This document shows, piece after piece, positions 1-8,014 of a stretch of DNA of 64,000 nt (within the stretch, counting starts at the first letter, position 1; the number at the start of each line of letters is the position of its first letter). The notes under the pieces were generated by a model. That model did not search any database, had not been told where the DNA came from, and worked only from the letters and a program-made list of their open reading frames with translations. Origin of the DNA: Pedobacter sp. AJM (GTDB lineage Bacteria; Bacteroidota; Bacteroidia; Sphingobacteriales; Sphingobacteriaceae); contig NZ_NHOT01000005.1 of NCBI RefSeq assembly GCF_002197755.1, forward strand, positions 1 to 64,000, in the 5' to 3' direction. Made by a program: the position numbers and the translations under genes.

Positions 1-2
1 TG

Positions 3-75
3 TGATCCCGCTGGGATTCGAACCCAGGACCACTACATTAAAAGTGTAATGCTCTACCAGCTGAGCTACGGAATC
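3..75 (-). tRNA. tRNA-Lys (anticodon UUU)
   Basis: Read on the minus strand this folds into a standard cloverleaf. The 7-bp acceptor stem starts GATTCCG and ends CGGGATC, followed by discriminator A. The anticodon loop is CTTTTAA, giving anticodon TTT, and the T-arm carries GGTTCGAATCC. The CCA end does not appear to be encoded. The 150 bases downstream, before the next gene, show no other gene. Confidence 0.95.
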
Positions 76-228
76 ATTTCCTTTTGTTTAAGGAGGTGCA
101 AATATAGAGATAATAATTAATCACGCAAATGTTTTTTGAAATTAATTTTTAGTCATACATTTATGATAAAAAATCACGACTATAAATAGTTGATTTCTAA
201 TTTTATAGCAAATCAGAACACCCAAAAA

Positions 229-927
229 TTATTTCACAGTCTTTGGAATAAAATTTAAAAAAGACTGAAATTGCGCCTTATGTTTGTTTTTATCCAGTTT
301 AAAATAAAATGCGCCACGTCTGGAGTTTGATTTATCTTTCTCAGTCTGCTTGATCAATAAACCACTGGCGGTAATTTTCCGGATGAAGTTCCGATTGTCA
401 ATCGGGGCATCATATACCTGTTCATACAAAGCCTGCAATTGTGGGATGGTGAATTTTTTGGGCAAAAGTTCAAAAAGGATGGGGTGCAGGGCTGCCTGAT
501 AACGGATTTTATCCATAGCCGCCTGTACCATTGTGTTATGATCGAAGATTAATTGCGGTACTTCTGTCACATTAAACCATTCTGCATGGTACTGATCGTT
601 GATTTGGGTACTGTACTTATTGATGTCAATTAAAGCAAAATAAACCACTGAAACGGTACGCTCAATAGGGTCACGGTCGGGGCAACCATAGGCATGAAGC
701 TGTTCCAGGTAAACATCATGTAAGCCGGTCAATTCCAGTAAAATCCGCTTGGCTGCGCCATTTAAATCTTCTGCTTCACCGATAAAACCACCCATTAAGC
801 TCCATTGATCTTTAACCGGTTCGATGGCTCTTTTAATCACCAGCAGCTTAAGCTGTTCACCATCATAGCCGAAGATGATGCAATCTACCGCCACCAATAC
901 AGGTTTTTGATTGATATATTTTGCCAT
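229..927 (-). CDS. araR: Nudix-family transcriptional regulator of arabinose use (AraR, NrtR family)
   Basis: 232 residues: an N-terminal Nudix-like domain (about 8-140) and a C-terminal winged helix (about 145-225). The Nudix box is degenerate. In the consensus GX5EX7REUXEEXGU the box here begins at G47 and keeps E53, R61 and E65, but the two other glutamates are Ile62 and Leu66. Hydrolase activity is therefore unlikely, as expected for a regulator that senses a sugar ligand. In Bacteroides this protein type is the L-arabinose repressor AraR. It follows the HAD gene directly (stop and start abut), and araBDA and an aldose epimerase lie in the same island, which supports the arabinose assignment. 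Control of the fucose genes as well would be an inference. Confidence 0.8.
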   Translation of the reverse strand: MAKYINQKPVLVAVDCIIFGYDGEQLKLLVIKRAIEPVKDQWSLMGGFIGEAEDLNGAAKRILLELTGLHDVYLEQLHAYGCPDRDPIERTVSVVYFALIDINKYSTQINDQYHAEWFNVTEVPQLIFDHNTMVQAAMDKIRYQAALHPILFELLPKKFTIPQLQALYEQVYDAPIDNRNFIRKITASGLLIKQTEKDKSNSRRGAFYFKLDKNKHKAQFQSFLNFIPKTVK

Positions 928-1599
928 TTAAAAAAGCGTATTTAATTTAGGGTCGTTGTAATTACTGATAAAAGTAAGGATATTGGAATAATCTTCAAAT
1001 TCTGCTAGAGTATGCGTAGTCGTTAACACGATGCATTTCATTCCTGCGAGCAGGGCCGATTCTACACCTTTCGGTGCATCTTCAAAAACCAGGCAATCTT
1101 TAGGTTGAATCTGAAGTGCTGCTGCGGCTTTTAGAAAAGTTTCCGGGTCAGGCTTGCTAACTGCGACATCATCGGCACTGACGATCGCGGAAAGATAATG
1201 ACGGATATTCAATCCATCCACCACAAAGTTGATATTGAAAGGAATGGCTGCAGAACCAATCGCCATTTTGATGTTTTTGTCTCTGGCCTTATCCAGAAAA
1301 TCAGCTAATCCGCCAATTAAGGCTAAATGGGGGAGGTATCCTTCCTGGTATCGTTTTTCCTTATCGAAGGAAAGTTTTTTCACCTCCTCATCACTAAATT
1401 TATTTTTACCGAAAACACGCGCTAATACCTCATGGTTTTTTCCATACATCTCTTTTTTTACGACATCGTAATCCAGATTGGCACACAGATCTTCATTCAT
1501 CACGGCATGCCAGGCCTTGGTGTGGTATTCCATATCATTGATCATAGTGCCGTTTAAGTCGAAAAGAAAAGCGCTGGGCTTAAAATGAAAATCTTGCAT
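928..1599 (-). CDS. HAD-family phosphatase (beta-phosphoglucomutase-like), arabinose operon
   Basis: 223-residue HAD hydrolase with a helical cap (subfamily IA). Motif I reads FDLNGT: nucleophile Asp14 is present, but the usual second Asp, the acid/base residue, is Asn16. Motif II Ser lies in IGSAA, motif III Lys in KPDPETF, and motif IV acids in FEDAPKG. The family removes or moves phosphate on small sugar phosphates in the cytoplasm. It is the first gene of a two-gene unit with araR and stands divergent from the aldose epimerase at 1733. A sugar-phosphate detoxifying role is plausible; the exact substrate cannot be read from the sequence. Confidence 0.8.
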   Translation of the reverse strand: MQDFHFKPSAFLFDLNGTMINDMEYHTKAWHAVMNEDLCANLDYDVVKKEMYGKNHEVLARVFGKNKFSDEEVKKLSFDKEKRYQEGYLPHLALIGGLADFLDKARDKNIKMAIGSAAIPFNINFVVDGLNIRHYLSAIVSADDVAVSKPDPETFLKAAAALQIQPKDCLVFEDAPKGVESALLAGMKCIVLTTTHTLAEFEDYSNILTFISNYNDPKLNTLF

Positions 1600-1732
1600 A
1601 TCGCCGTTAAATTATATGATTTATTTTGCAGATGTATCAAGAGGCACATCAATAATCTTACAATTATAATTATAATCGTCATGGCAAGGATAATATATTT
1701 TCTTAATTTAGCCCTAACCAAAATAGATCTTT

Positions 1733-2884
1733 ATGAAAAAAATAATGCTTAGCGCGGTACCATTGGCAACATTTTGTTTAGCTGTGGCGCTTTCTTCCTG
1801 TAATCCAAAGGCTGATAAGGCTACAGAAACCATTGCGCAAACAGATTCCTTAAAATACAATACCACCATTGACGGTAAAAAGGTAAGTCTTTACACCTTG
1901 AAAAATGCAAAGGGTACCACCGTTACCATTACAAATTATGGTGGGCGGATTGTTTCACTTTTAGTGCCTAATAAGGATGATAAATTAACAGATGTGGTGT
2001 TGGGCTACGACAGTATTGGTGCTTACCGCAAAAAAGGAGAGCCGTTTTTCGGAGCTTTAATCGGCAGATACGGCAACCGGATTGGCAAAGGCAAATTTAC
2101 CTTAAATGGAGAACAATATACTTTACAGCTGAACGACGGGCCAAATACCTTACACGGTGGAACCGATGGTTTTTATTCGAAAGTATGGGATGCAAAACAG
2201 GTAGATGGGCAGAAGTTAGAATTAACCTATACCGCTAAAGATGGCGAAGCCGGATATCCAGGTAAGCTGGATATAAAGGTGCTGTATACTTTAACAGATG
2301 ATAATGCTTTACAGATTGATTATACAGCCACTACTGATAAGGCTACAGTGGTAAACCTGACCAATCATGCTTATTTTAACCTAAATGGTGAGGGAAATAA
2401 AAGTATCCTGGATCACGAACTTACCATCGCGGCAGATTCGATTACCCCAGTTGATTCTACTTTAATTCCGACAGGTAAATTATTAGCTGTAACCGGAACT
2501 GCATTTGATTTTACCAAAGCCAAAACCATTGGAAAATCTATTGAAGAAAGCAATGAGCAACTGAAGTTTGGAAAAGGCTACGACCATAACTTCGCACTGA
2601 ATAAACATGATGCAAAAACACCTGTGGCTACGGTGAAAAGTACTTCAACAGGAATTAAAATGGAAGTATATACCACTGAGCCTGGCTTACAGTTTTACAG
2701 CGGGAACTTTTTAACAGGAGCTGATCAAGATGGTAAGGGGGGTAAATCTTATCCGCACCGCTCAGCAATTTGTTTGGAAACACAGCATTTTCCTGATGCA
2801 CCAAATCATCCAAACTTTGCTTCTACAGAATTGAAACCCGGAGAGACGTATAAAACGAGTACGACGTATAAGTTTTCAAAATAA
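1733..2884 (+). CDS. galM: Aldose 1-epimerase, lipoprotein
   Basis: 383 residues. Residues 1-23 form a lipoprotein signal with lipobox LSSC, so the enzyme is expected to be anchored in the envelope facing the periplasm. The galactose mutarotase fold begins near residue 45. Visible family motifs are GRYGNRI, the catalytic-His region TNHAYFNL and the C-terminal catalytic Glu in CLETQHFPDAPN. The enzyme interconverts alpha and beta anomers of aldoses. It lies divergent from the HAD/araR pair, so a role with L-arabinose entry is likely, though substrate specificity within the family is broad. A strong terminator follows. Confidence 0.9.
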   Translation: MKKIMLSAVPLATFCLAVALSSCNPKADKATETIAQTDSLKYNTTIDGKKVSLYTLKNAKGTTVTITNYGGRIVSLLVPNKDDKLTDVVLGYDSIGAYRKKGEPFFGALIGRYGNRIGKGKFTLNGEQYTLQLNDGPNTLHGGTDGFYSKVWDAKQVDGQKLELTYTAKDGEAGYPGKLDIKVLYTLTDDNALQIDYTATTDKATVVNLTNHAYFNLNGEGNKSILDHELTIAADSITPVDSTLIPTGKLLAVTGTAFDFTKAKTIGKSIEESNEQLKFGKGYDHNFALNKHDAKTPVATVKSTSTGIKMEVYTTEPGLQFYSGNFLTGADQDGKGGKSYPHRSAICLETQHFPDAPNHPNFASTELKPGETYKTSTTYKFSK

Positions 2885-2885
2885 T

Positions 2886-2925
2886 AAAAAAGCGCTCCTG
2901 CAACTGCAGGAGCGCTTTTTCTTTT
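2886..2925. terminator. Rho-independent terminator after galM
   Basis: A 12-bp perfect stem (AGCGCTCCTGCA with its complement, 2891-2902 and 2905-2916) is flanked by an A-run on the left and a T-rich tract on the right, so it can work in both directions. It separates galM from the converging fucose operon. Confidence 0.9.
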
Positions 2926-3044
2926 GCCGTTGATTTACAATTTTTTTGGCTTAGCTGCAGAAACTCGGAAAGAAAGGAAACAGCAGCATGTATTTTATCA
3001 TTCGCAACACTTGGGATATTTGGTCTCCTGACATCGGACTTCAT

Positions 3045-4214
3045 TTATACTTTCAGCAGCCTGTCAGGGAATTGCGATATCTTCTCAATGGTTAATTGCT
3101 GCATGATCTGGTAGAGGTGCGTTTTGAACATGTTAATGGTGTGTTCACCACCTTCATCACCCAGGGCACCAACGCCATACATAAACGGACGACCCATAAA
3201 ATTGAATTCAGATCCAACGGCATGCGCCCTGGCTAAATCAACTCCTGAACGAATACCACCATCCATCATGATCTTGAGTTTCGATTTATAAGCCGGATTT
3301 GCCGCTAACTTCATTAATGAATTGATGGATGATTCACCTGCATCAATTTGCCTTCCACCGTGATTTGATACCATTACACCGTCTACCCCAATCTGTATAG
3401 CAACCTGCATATCTTCATCGGTTGTAATACCCTTCAATACCAATGGCCCTTTCCAGATTTCGCGGATGGCAGAAACCTTTTCGATATCAACTTTGCCGGT
3501 AAAAGTCCTGTTCATGAATTGTCCTAATTGCGACATATCCATACCTTTTTCCATGTATGGCTTTAATGTAGCAAAAGATGGAATGCCATGCTGAAGTGTT
3601 TTAATACCCCATAACGGACGGGCAAAAGCCTGCAGGATGTTATTGATCGACATTTTAGGGGGAATGGAAAGTCCGCTTTTGATTTCCTTGTACCTTAAAC
3701 CAAATGCCGGAACATCAACCAGTACGACCAAAACCGGGCACTCAACCGCCTTCAAACGATTTAGTATATCATCTCTCAGCCTGTTCTCTGTAGGATGATA
3801 AAGCTGAAACCATGCCTTTCCTTCAGATACCTCGGCAATGCGCTCGATGCTGCTGGTAGAAACAGTACTTAAAGTGTAAGGGATATCGTGTTTGGCAGCT
3901 GCCCTAGCTAAAATTTCCGGTGCGTTTGGCCACATTAAACCTTGTAATCCTATCGGAGAGATGCCAAACGGAGCACTGTACTTACGCCCGAAGAGTTCTA
4001 TTGACATATCAATATCTCCACCAACTCGTAAATAATTTGGTTTAAGATAAATATTATCAAAGTCGTTCTCGTTACGGGCTAAGTTCAATCCTTCATTACA
4101 ACCACCTTCTAAATAATCAAATGCGAACTTAGGGATTCTGCTTTTCGCTTTGCGTCTTAAGTCGGCAACAGAGGGATATTGAGAATTATAAGGAAAGGTA
4201 ATTTTTTTACTCAT
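3045..4214 (-). CDS. FMN-dependent alpha-hydroxy-acid oxidase/dehydrogenase (L-lactate type)
   Basis: 389-residue TIM-barrel flavoprotein of the glycolate oxidase/L-lactate dehydrogenase family. Key features: FDYLEGG near 32-38 (active-site Tyr34), FQLYHPT (Tyr139), Lys261 in VLKGI, the catalytic His285 and Arg288 in SNHGGRQID, and DGGIRSG for phosphate binding. The enzyme oxidises an L-2-hydroxy acid to the 2-keto acid. It is the last gene on the fucose-operon side. The fucose route yields pyruvate plus L-lactate, so oxidation of that lactate is the natural inferred role. A 147-base gap separates it from the lactonase, so separate transcription is possible. Confidence 0.85.
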   Translation of the reverse strand: MSKKITFPYNSQYPSVADLRRKAKSRIPKFAFDYLEGGCNEGLNLARNENDFDNIYLKPNYLRVGGDIDMSIELFGRKYSAPFGISPIGLQGLMWPNAPEILARAAAKHDIPYTLSTVSTSSIERIAEVSEGKAWFQLYHPTENRLRDDILNRLKAVECPVLVVLVDVPAFGLRYKEIKSGLSIPPKMSINNILQAFARPLWGIKTLQHGIPSFATLKPYMEKGMDMSQLGQFMNRTFTGKVDIEKVSAIREIWKGPLVLKGITTDEDMQVAIQIGVDGVMVSNHGGRQIDAGESSINSLMKLAANPAYKSKLKIMMDGGIRSGVDLARAHAVGSEFNFMGRPFMYGVGALGDEGGEHTINMFKTHLYQIMQQLTIEKISQFPDRLLKV

Positions 4215-4361
4215 TATTTAAGCTATTGTTTCTGTCAGATGCCTTTTAAAATTGAAAACTAATACTATATATTAATTTCTCCATCCTGCACTATCTGTTA
4301 TATTTGGTTTATTTGAGCATTTACCTGATTCGAAACCTTAAAAAGGCCTGATAGCTATGCT

Positions 4362-5183
4362 TTAAAGCTTATAAAAAGCTTTCGCAGTATTTCCGAAAAT
4401 TAATTTCCTTTCTTTTTCGCTAAACCTTAAAGCGTATTTATTAACCAGGTTAAACCAATCCTCATAAGGGCGACTTACCAACACAACCGGCCAATCGCTG
4501 CCATACATCACCCGCTCTACACCAAAATTTTCAAATACCACATCAAAGCAATTAAAAAGTTCTGCTTCTTTCCAGTTTTTCCAATCTGCTTCTGCTAACA
4601 GTCCTGATACTTTACAGGTAACATTTGGATTTTCAGCCAGCAGTTTAATGTTTTCGTTCCAGGTTTTTAAATCCTGGGTTTTAACATCCGGTTTTCCGCA
4701 GTGGTCAAGAACAAATGGTTGATCAGGAATTTGATCAACCATTTGTATAATGCTTTTCAGCTGGTTATGGTAACACAATAAATCATAAGTGTAACCAAAT
4801 TTTTTCAACTGTTTAATCCCATTGATAAAAATAGGATCAAGAATGAATGCGGCTGTTTCAGCCTGAAGAACATGTCGCCAGGCCTTAATCTTTTTAAAGT
4901 TTTTATAATAATCAAGCCTGCTTTCTAAATTTGGATTTTTAAAATCGATCCATCCAACAATACCTTTGATCATATCATGATCATCAGCCAGGTTCAGCAA
5001 AAATTCATTTTCTGCTTCAGACTGATTGGCCTGAACGGCTATGCAACCTGTAATCTGAAGATCTTGATATATCCGGCTTAAGTTTTCAGGAGCGAAATCA
5101 TTCCGGATCGCCCGCATGTCTTCCGTTATCCAGCTGTCTCTATCAGGGTCGAAGTTCCAAAAATGTACATGGGTATCTATCAT
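4362..5183 (-). CDS. Amidohydrolase-family sugar lactonase (probable L-fucono-1,5-lactonase)
   Basis: 273 residues, amidohydrolase superfamily (COG3618). The HxH metal motif is at residues 4-6 (DTHVHFW), VLDHCGKP is near 157-164, and the C-terminal Asp is in YGSDWPV. The family includes lactonases that open fuconolactone, rhamnonolactone and related sugar lactones. It lies 3 bases from the mutarotase gene in the SDR-FAH-mutarotase-lactonase operon, which points to step two of non-phosphorylating deoxysugar breakdown. L-rhamnono-lactone is an alternative substrate. Cytoplasmic: no signal peptide. Confidence 0.8.
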   Translation of the reverse strand: MIDTHVHFWNFDPDRDSWITEDMRAIRNDFAPENLSRIYQDLQITGCIAVQANQSEAENEFLLNLADDHDMIKGIVGWIDFKNPNLESRLDYYKNFKKIKAWRHVLQAETAAFILDPIFINGIKQLKKFGYTYDLLCYHNQLKSIIQMVDQIPDQPFVLDHCGKPDVKTQDLKTWNENIKLLAENPNVTCKVSGLLAEADWKNWKEAELFNCFDVVFENFGVERVMYGSDWPVVLVSRPYEDWFNLVNKYALRFSEKERKLIFGNTAKAFYKL

Positions 5184-5186
5184 GGG

Positions 5187-5516
5187 TTATAGCTTGAAAA
5201 TTTTATCCATCAACCGCCATTTTTCTCCCGGCTGAGCGCCGGGAAGGGCCTGCTGGTATTTCCACATCAGGGTTTCCCATTCCTGTACTTTAGGGTTCTC
5301 AAGGTCGGCTTTTGCTTTTTGCTCAAAAGAGAAATCTTCATTCACTTCCATTATCATAAACAGCCTGTTTCCGCTTAAGTAAATTTCCATATCAAGCACG
5401 CTGGCCGATGTGATGCTTTCCTGTATCTCCGGCCAAATTGCTTCATGATATTTTTTATATTCAGCAATCAAAGATGGGTTGTCAATCAGATCAAGAGTGA
5501 AGCAATATCTTTGCAT
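5187..5516 (-). CDS. L-fucose/L-rhamnose mutarotase family protein
   Basis: 109 residues, the usual length of the RhaM-type mutarotase family (COG3254, ferredoxin-like fold dimer). Conserved features include the YHEAIWPEI segment near 23-31, whose His is the likely acid/base, and the aromatic C-terminus EWETLMWKYQQ. It interconverts sugar anomers so that the dehydrogenase receives its preferred form. Its start codon overlaps the FAH stop by one base (TAATG), indicating translational coupling. Whether the substrate is L-fucose or L-rhamnose cannot be told from this sequence; the FucP transporter nearby favours fucose. Confidence 0.85.
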   Translation of the reverse strand: MQRYCFTLDLIDNPSLIAEYKKYHEAIWPEIQESITSASVLDMEIYLSGNRLFMIMEVNEDFSFEQKAKADLENPKVQEWETLMWKYQQALPGAQPGEKWRLMDKIFKL

Positions 5517-6370
5517 TATTTTTCTGTGTAAGCTTTAACTTCTTGTTTACTGCTGCCTAAACCATCAATTCCTAACTCCACCACATCGCCTGCTTTTAAA
5601 TACCAGGGTTCTGGTTTTTGTCCTAATCCAACGCCGGCAGGTGTACCAGTAGAGATTACATCACCAGGCAAAAGTGTCATAAACTGGCTGATGTATGAAA
5701 CGATAAAAGGCACATTAAATATAAAATTAGCGGTATTACCATCCTGCAATGTTTTTCCGTTTACGGTTAGCCACAGGCGAAGCTTGTGCACATCTTCAAT
5801 TTCATCCGGCGTAGCAATAAAGGGACCGATAGGAGCAAAGGTATCACAGCTTTTACCTTTTACCCATTGTCCGTTACGCTCAATCTGGAATTCACGTTCG
5901 CTGTAATCATTGTGTAAAGCATAACCCGCTACGTGGTTTAAGGCATTCTCTTCTGAAACATAACTGGCTTTCTTGCCAATAACAATTGCCAGTTCAACTT
6001 CCCAATCCGTTTTCCTGCTATTTTTAGGAAGGATCAGGTCATCATTAGGGCCAACAATTGCTGATGTGGCTTTAAAGAATAAAATGGGTTCTGTCGGAAT
6101 GGCTGCATTGGTTTCGGCTGCATGGTCCTTATAATTTAAACCTACGCAAACTATTTTAGACGGACGTGCTAAAGCTGGTCCGAGGCGTACACCTTTATCT
6201 ATTTCAGTTAAGCTTGCTGATGTAAGATCCTGCTTTAATTTTTCCAGGCCATTGCCGCCAAAGAATTCTTCATTGTAATCCTGTACCAAACCAGAAACAT
6301 CATAGTATTTATTATCTATAATAATTCCTGGTTTTTCTGCGCCTGCCGCTCCAAAACGTATTAATTTCAT
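5516..6370 (-). CDS. Fumarylacetoacetate hydrolase family protein (probable 2,4-diketo-3-deoxy-L-fuconate hydrolase)
   Basis: 284 residues: a small N-terminal domain (1-70), then the FAH fold. Visible motifs are CVGLNYKDHAAE (near 75-86), FFKATSAIVGP, the metal-binding acidic stretch DWEVELAIVIGK, GKSCDTFAPIGP and ISTGTPAGVG near the C-terminus. FAH-family enzymes cut C-C bonds of diketo acids with a divalent metal. In the Xanthomonas-type L-fucose route the matching enzyme splits 2,4-diketo-3-deoxy-L-fuconate to pyruvate and L-lactate. Neighbours (SDR upstream, mutarotase and lactonase downstream, lactate-type oxidase at the end) agree. Confidence 0.85.
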   Translation of the reverse strand: MKLIRFGAAGAEKPGIIIDNKYYDVSGLVQDYNEEFFGGNGLEKLKQDLTSASLTEIDKGVRLGPALARPSKIVCVGLNYKDHAAETNAAIPTEPILFFKATSAIVGPNDDLILPKNSRKTDWEVELAIVIGKKASYVSEENALNHVAGYALHNDYSEREFQIERNGQWVKGKSCDTFAPIGPFIATPDEIEDVHKLRLWLTVNGKTLQDGNTANFIFNVPFIVSYISQFMTLLPGDVISTGTPAGVGLGQKPEPWYLKAGDVVELGIDGLGSSKQEVKAYTEK

Positions 6371-6470
6371 GTTGTTTTATTTAGTATTAAATGTCAAATA
6401 CAAGATGTAGATTATTAATTATCAAAAACTTTCCGCATTCCGCTTTCTGCTTTAAGCTTTTCGCTTCCGC

Positions 6471-7235
6471 CTAATTATTCAAAGTAGTAAAACCCCCATC
6501 AATAGGGTAGTCGCAGCCTGTAATAAACGAAGCCTCATCACTGCATAAATAAAGGGCAAGGGCTCCTACTTCTTCGGGTCTGGCCATTCTGCCAATCGGC
6601 TGTGTTTTAGATAATTTCTGAAACATTTCCGCTATATGATCAGGATAGTTGTTTTTTAAAAATCCATCAACGAATGGCGTATGTACGCGGGCCGGCGAAA
6701 TGGAATTACACCTGATGTTTTCACAAATATAATCTTTCGCCACACTCATCGTCATGGCTTTTACCGCACCTTTTGCTGTGCTGTATGCAAAACGATCAGG
6801 TAAACCTACTAAAGATGCAATAGAGGCCATATTAATAATGACTCCACCACCAGCAGCACGCAGGTGAGGAATTGCTGCATACAAACAATTGTAAACACCC
6901 TTTACATTTACCCGCATTACCCGGTCAAAATCAGCTTCTTCTGTAGTATCTGCCTTGCCAATATGTGCAATACCGGCATTGTTCACCAGGATATTGATTT
7001 CCCCGATCTGATCAAAAATGACTTTAACATTTTGATGGTCAGACACATCACAGGCATAACTAAAAGCTTTACCGCCCTGATTGCTTATTTCTGCTAATGT
7101 TGCTTCTGCCTGCCCGATGCCCAATTCTAAAATATGGACTTCAGCACCCTGCTGTGCTAAAATGATCGCTATAGCTTTCCCGATACCACTTCCGCCGCCA
7201 GTAACTATTGCTTTTTTATTTGTTAATGAAAACAT
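6471..7235 (-). CDS. SDR oxidoreductase (probable 2-keto-3-deoxy-L-fuconate dehydrogenase)
   Basis: 254-residue classical short-chain dehydrogenase. The cofactor motif TGGGSGIG is at 12-19, NNAG at 85-88, and the active site comprises Ser138, Tyr151 and Lys155 (YSTAK). The end reads DYPIDGGFTTLNN, typical of the family. It is the first gene of the minus-strand fucose operon, immediately before the FAH gene. In the non-phosphorylating fucose route the step before FAH is oxidation of 2-keto-3-deoxy-L-fuconate, so this is the favoured assignment. An L-fucose dehydrogenase role is less likely because a second SDR across the divergent region fits that step better. Confidence 0.8.
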   Translation of the reverse strand: MFSLTNKKAIVTGGGSGIGKAIAIILAQQGAEVHILELGIGQAEATLAEISNQGGKAFSYACDVSDHQNVKVIFDQIGEINILVNNAGIAHIGKADTTEEADFDRVMRVNVKGVYNCLYAAIPHLRAAGGGVIINMASIASLVGLPDRFAYSTAKGAVKAMTMSVAKDYICENIRCNSISPARVHTPFVDGFLKNNYPDHIAEMFQKLSKTQPIGRMARPEEVGALALYLCSDEASFITGCDYPIDGGFTTLNN

Positions 7236-8014
7236 CCCTTATTATTTATATATAATTGACAGTCGAAATATATGGATTAAAATTAATTCCAATGTTAATA
7301 TGATATTCAATTTCATTGATTTTTATGGTATCTGATACTGCATTTGTTTTGATTAGAATGAAATACAAATAAAATAAATAATGCTGATAAAAATTTTATC
7401 TGCTGATCTAAATATCCATCAAGATGTTTAGGCCTTAGTGATGAGTTGAAAAACAGTTTTCTCTGAACCAATTTTTACAAGTTTTTATGACTACGTTTCC
7501 CCATATTTGATTCTTATTAACCAATATTCCAGTGTATTCCCATTCAACGGATTTTACTGTTAACGCCAACTTAAACGAGAAAATTGCTTATTACTTATAA
7601 ATTATAAAGATCACCGTATGATGAATGCCCATATTTTTGATGAACCCATTTATCTTAGATACTTCATTCTAAATGGTAATTTATGTCGTAAAATACCGGA
7701 TTGATAATCCACAAATGACTTAAAGAAGCTAATCCAGTATATGCTTTAAAACCATTTTATCTTTATGGTCTCATAATCAGCAACCTCAAGGGGATCGGGC
7801 CGATTATAGTATATTCTAAATGTTTTTTACTAATTTCAAAATTTAAAACCTATTGATTGAAGCCAACTGGATAACATATAATGATCTATAGCTTGCATTG
7901 GCTTTGAGAACAGATGAACTGATGGGCGCAATGGCTTATCTTCAATGAGCATAGAAGAGGCCATTTGGTTCTTTTTTCAGGCCAGCATTACCATAATAAA
8001 TAAAACCAAATATA
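7236..8014. other. 779-base divergent control region without a clear gene
   Basis: This AT-rich stretch separates the two fucose operons. No ORF of family-like character was found on either strand. A 28-codon ORF at 7618-7704 (+), beginning MMNAHIFDEPIY, resembles nothing I recognise. The antisense ORF that runs into fucP is a shadow. The region is unusually long for a divergent promoter and could hold operators, a small RNA or gene debris. Confidence 0.5.
7265..7292 (-). promoter_or_regulatory. Candidate promoter of the minus-strand fucose operon
   Basis: On the minus strand a TTG (7290-7292) is followed after 17 bases by TATATTTC (7265-7272), close to the Bacteroidota pattern TTG-N17-23-TAnnTTTG. 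Transcription would start near 7258, leaving a leader of about 20 bases before the SDR start at 7235. This is a pattern match only. Confidence 0.3.
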
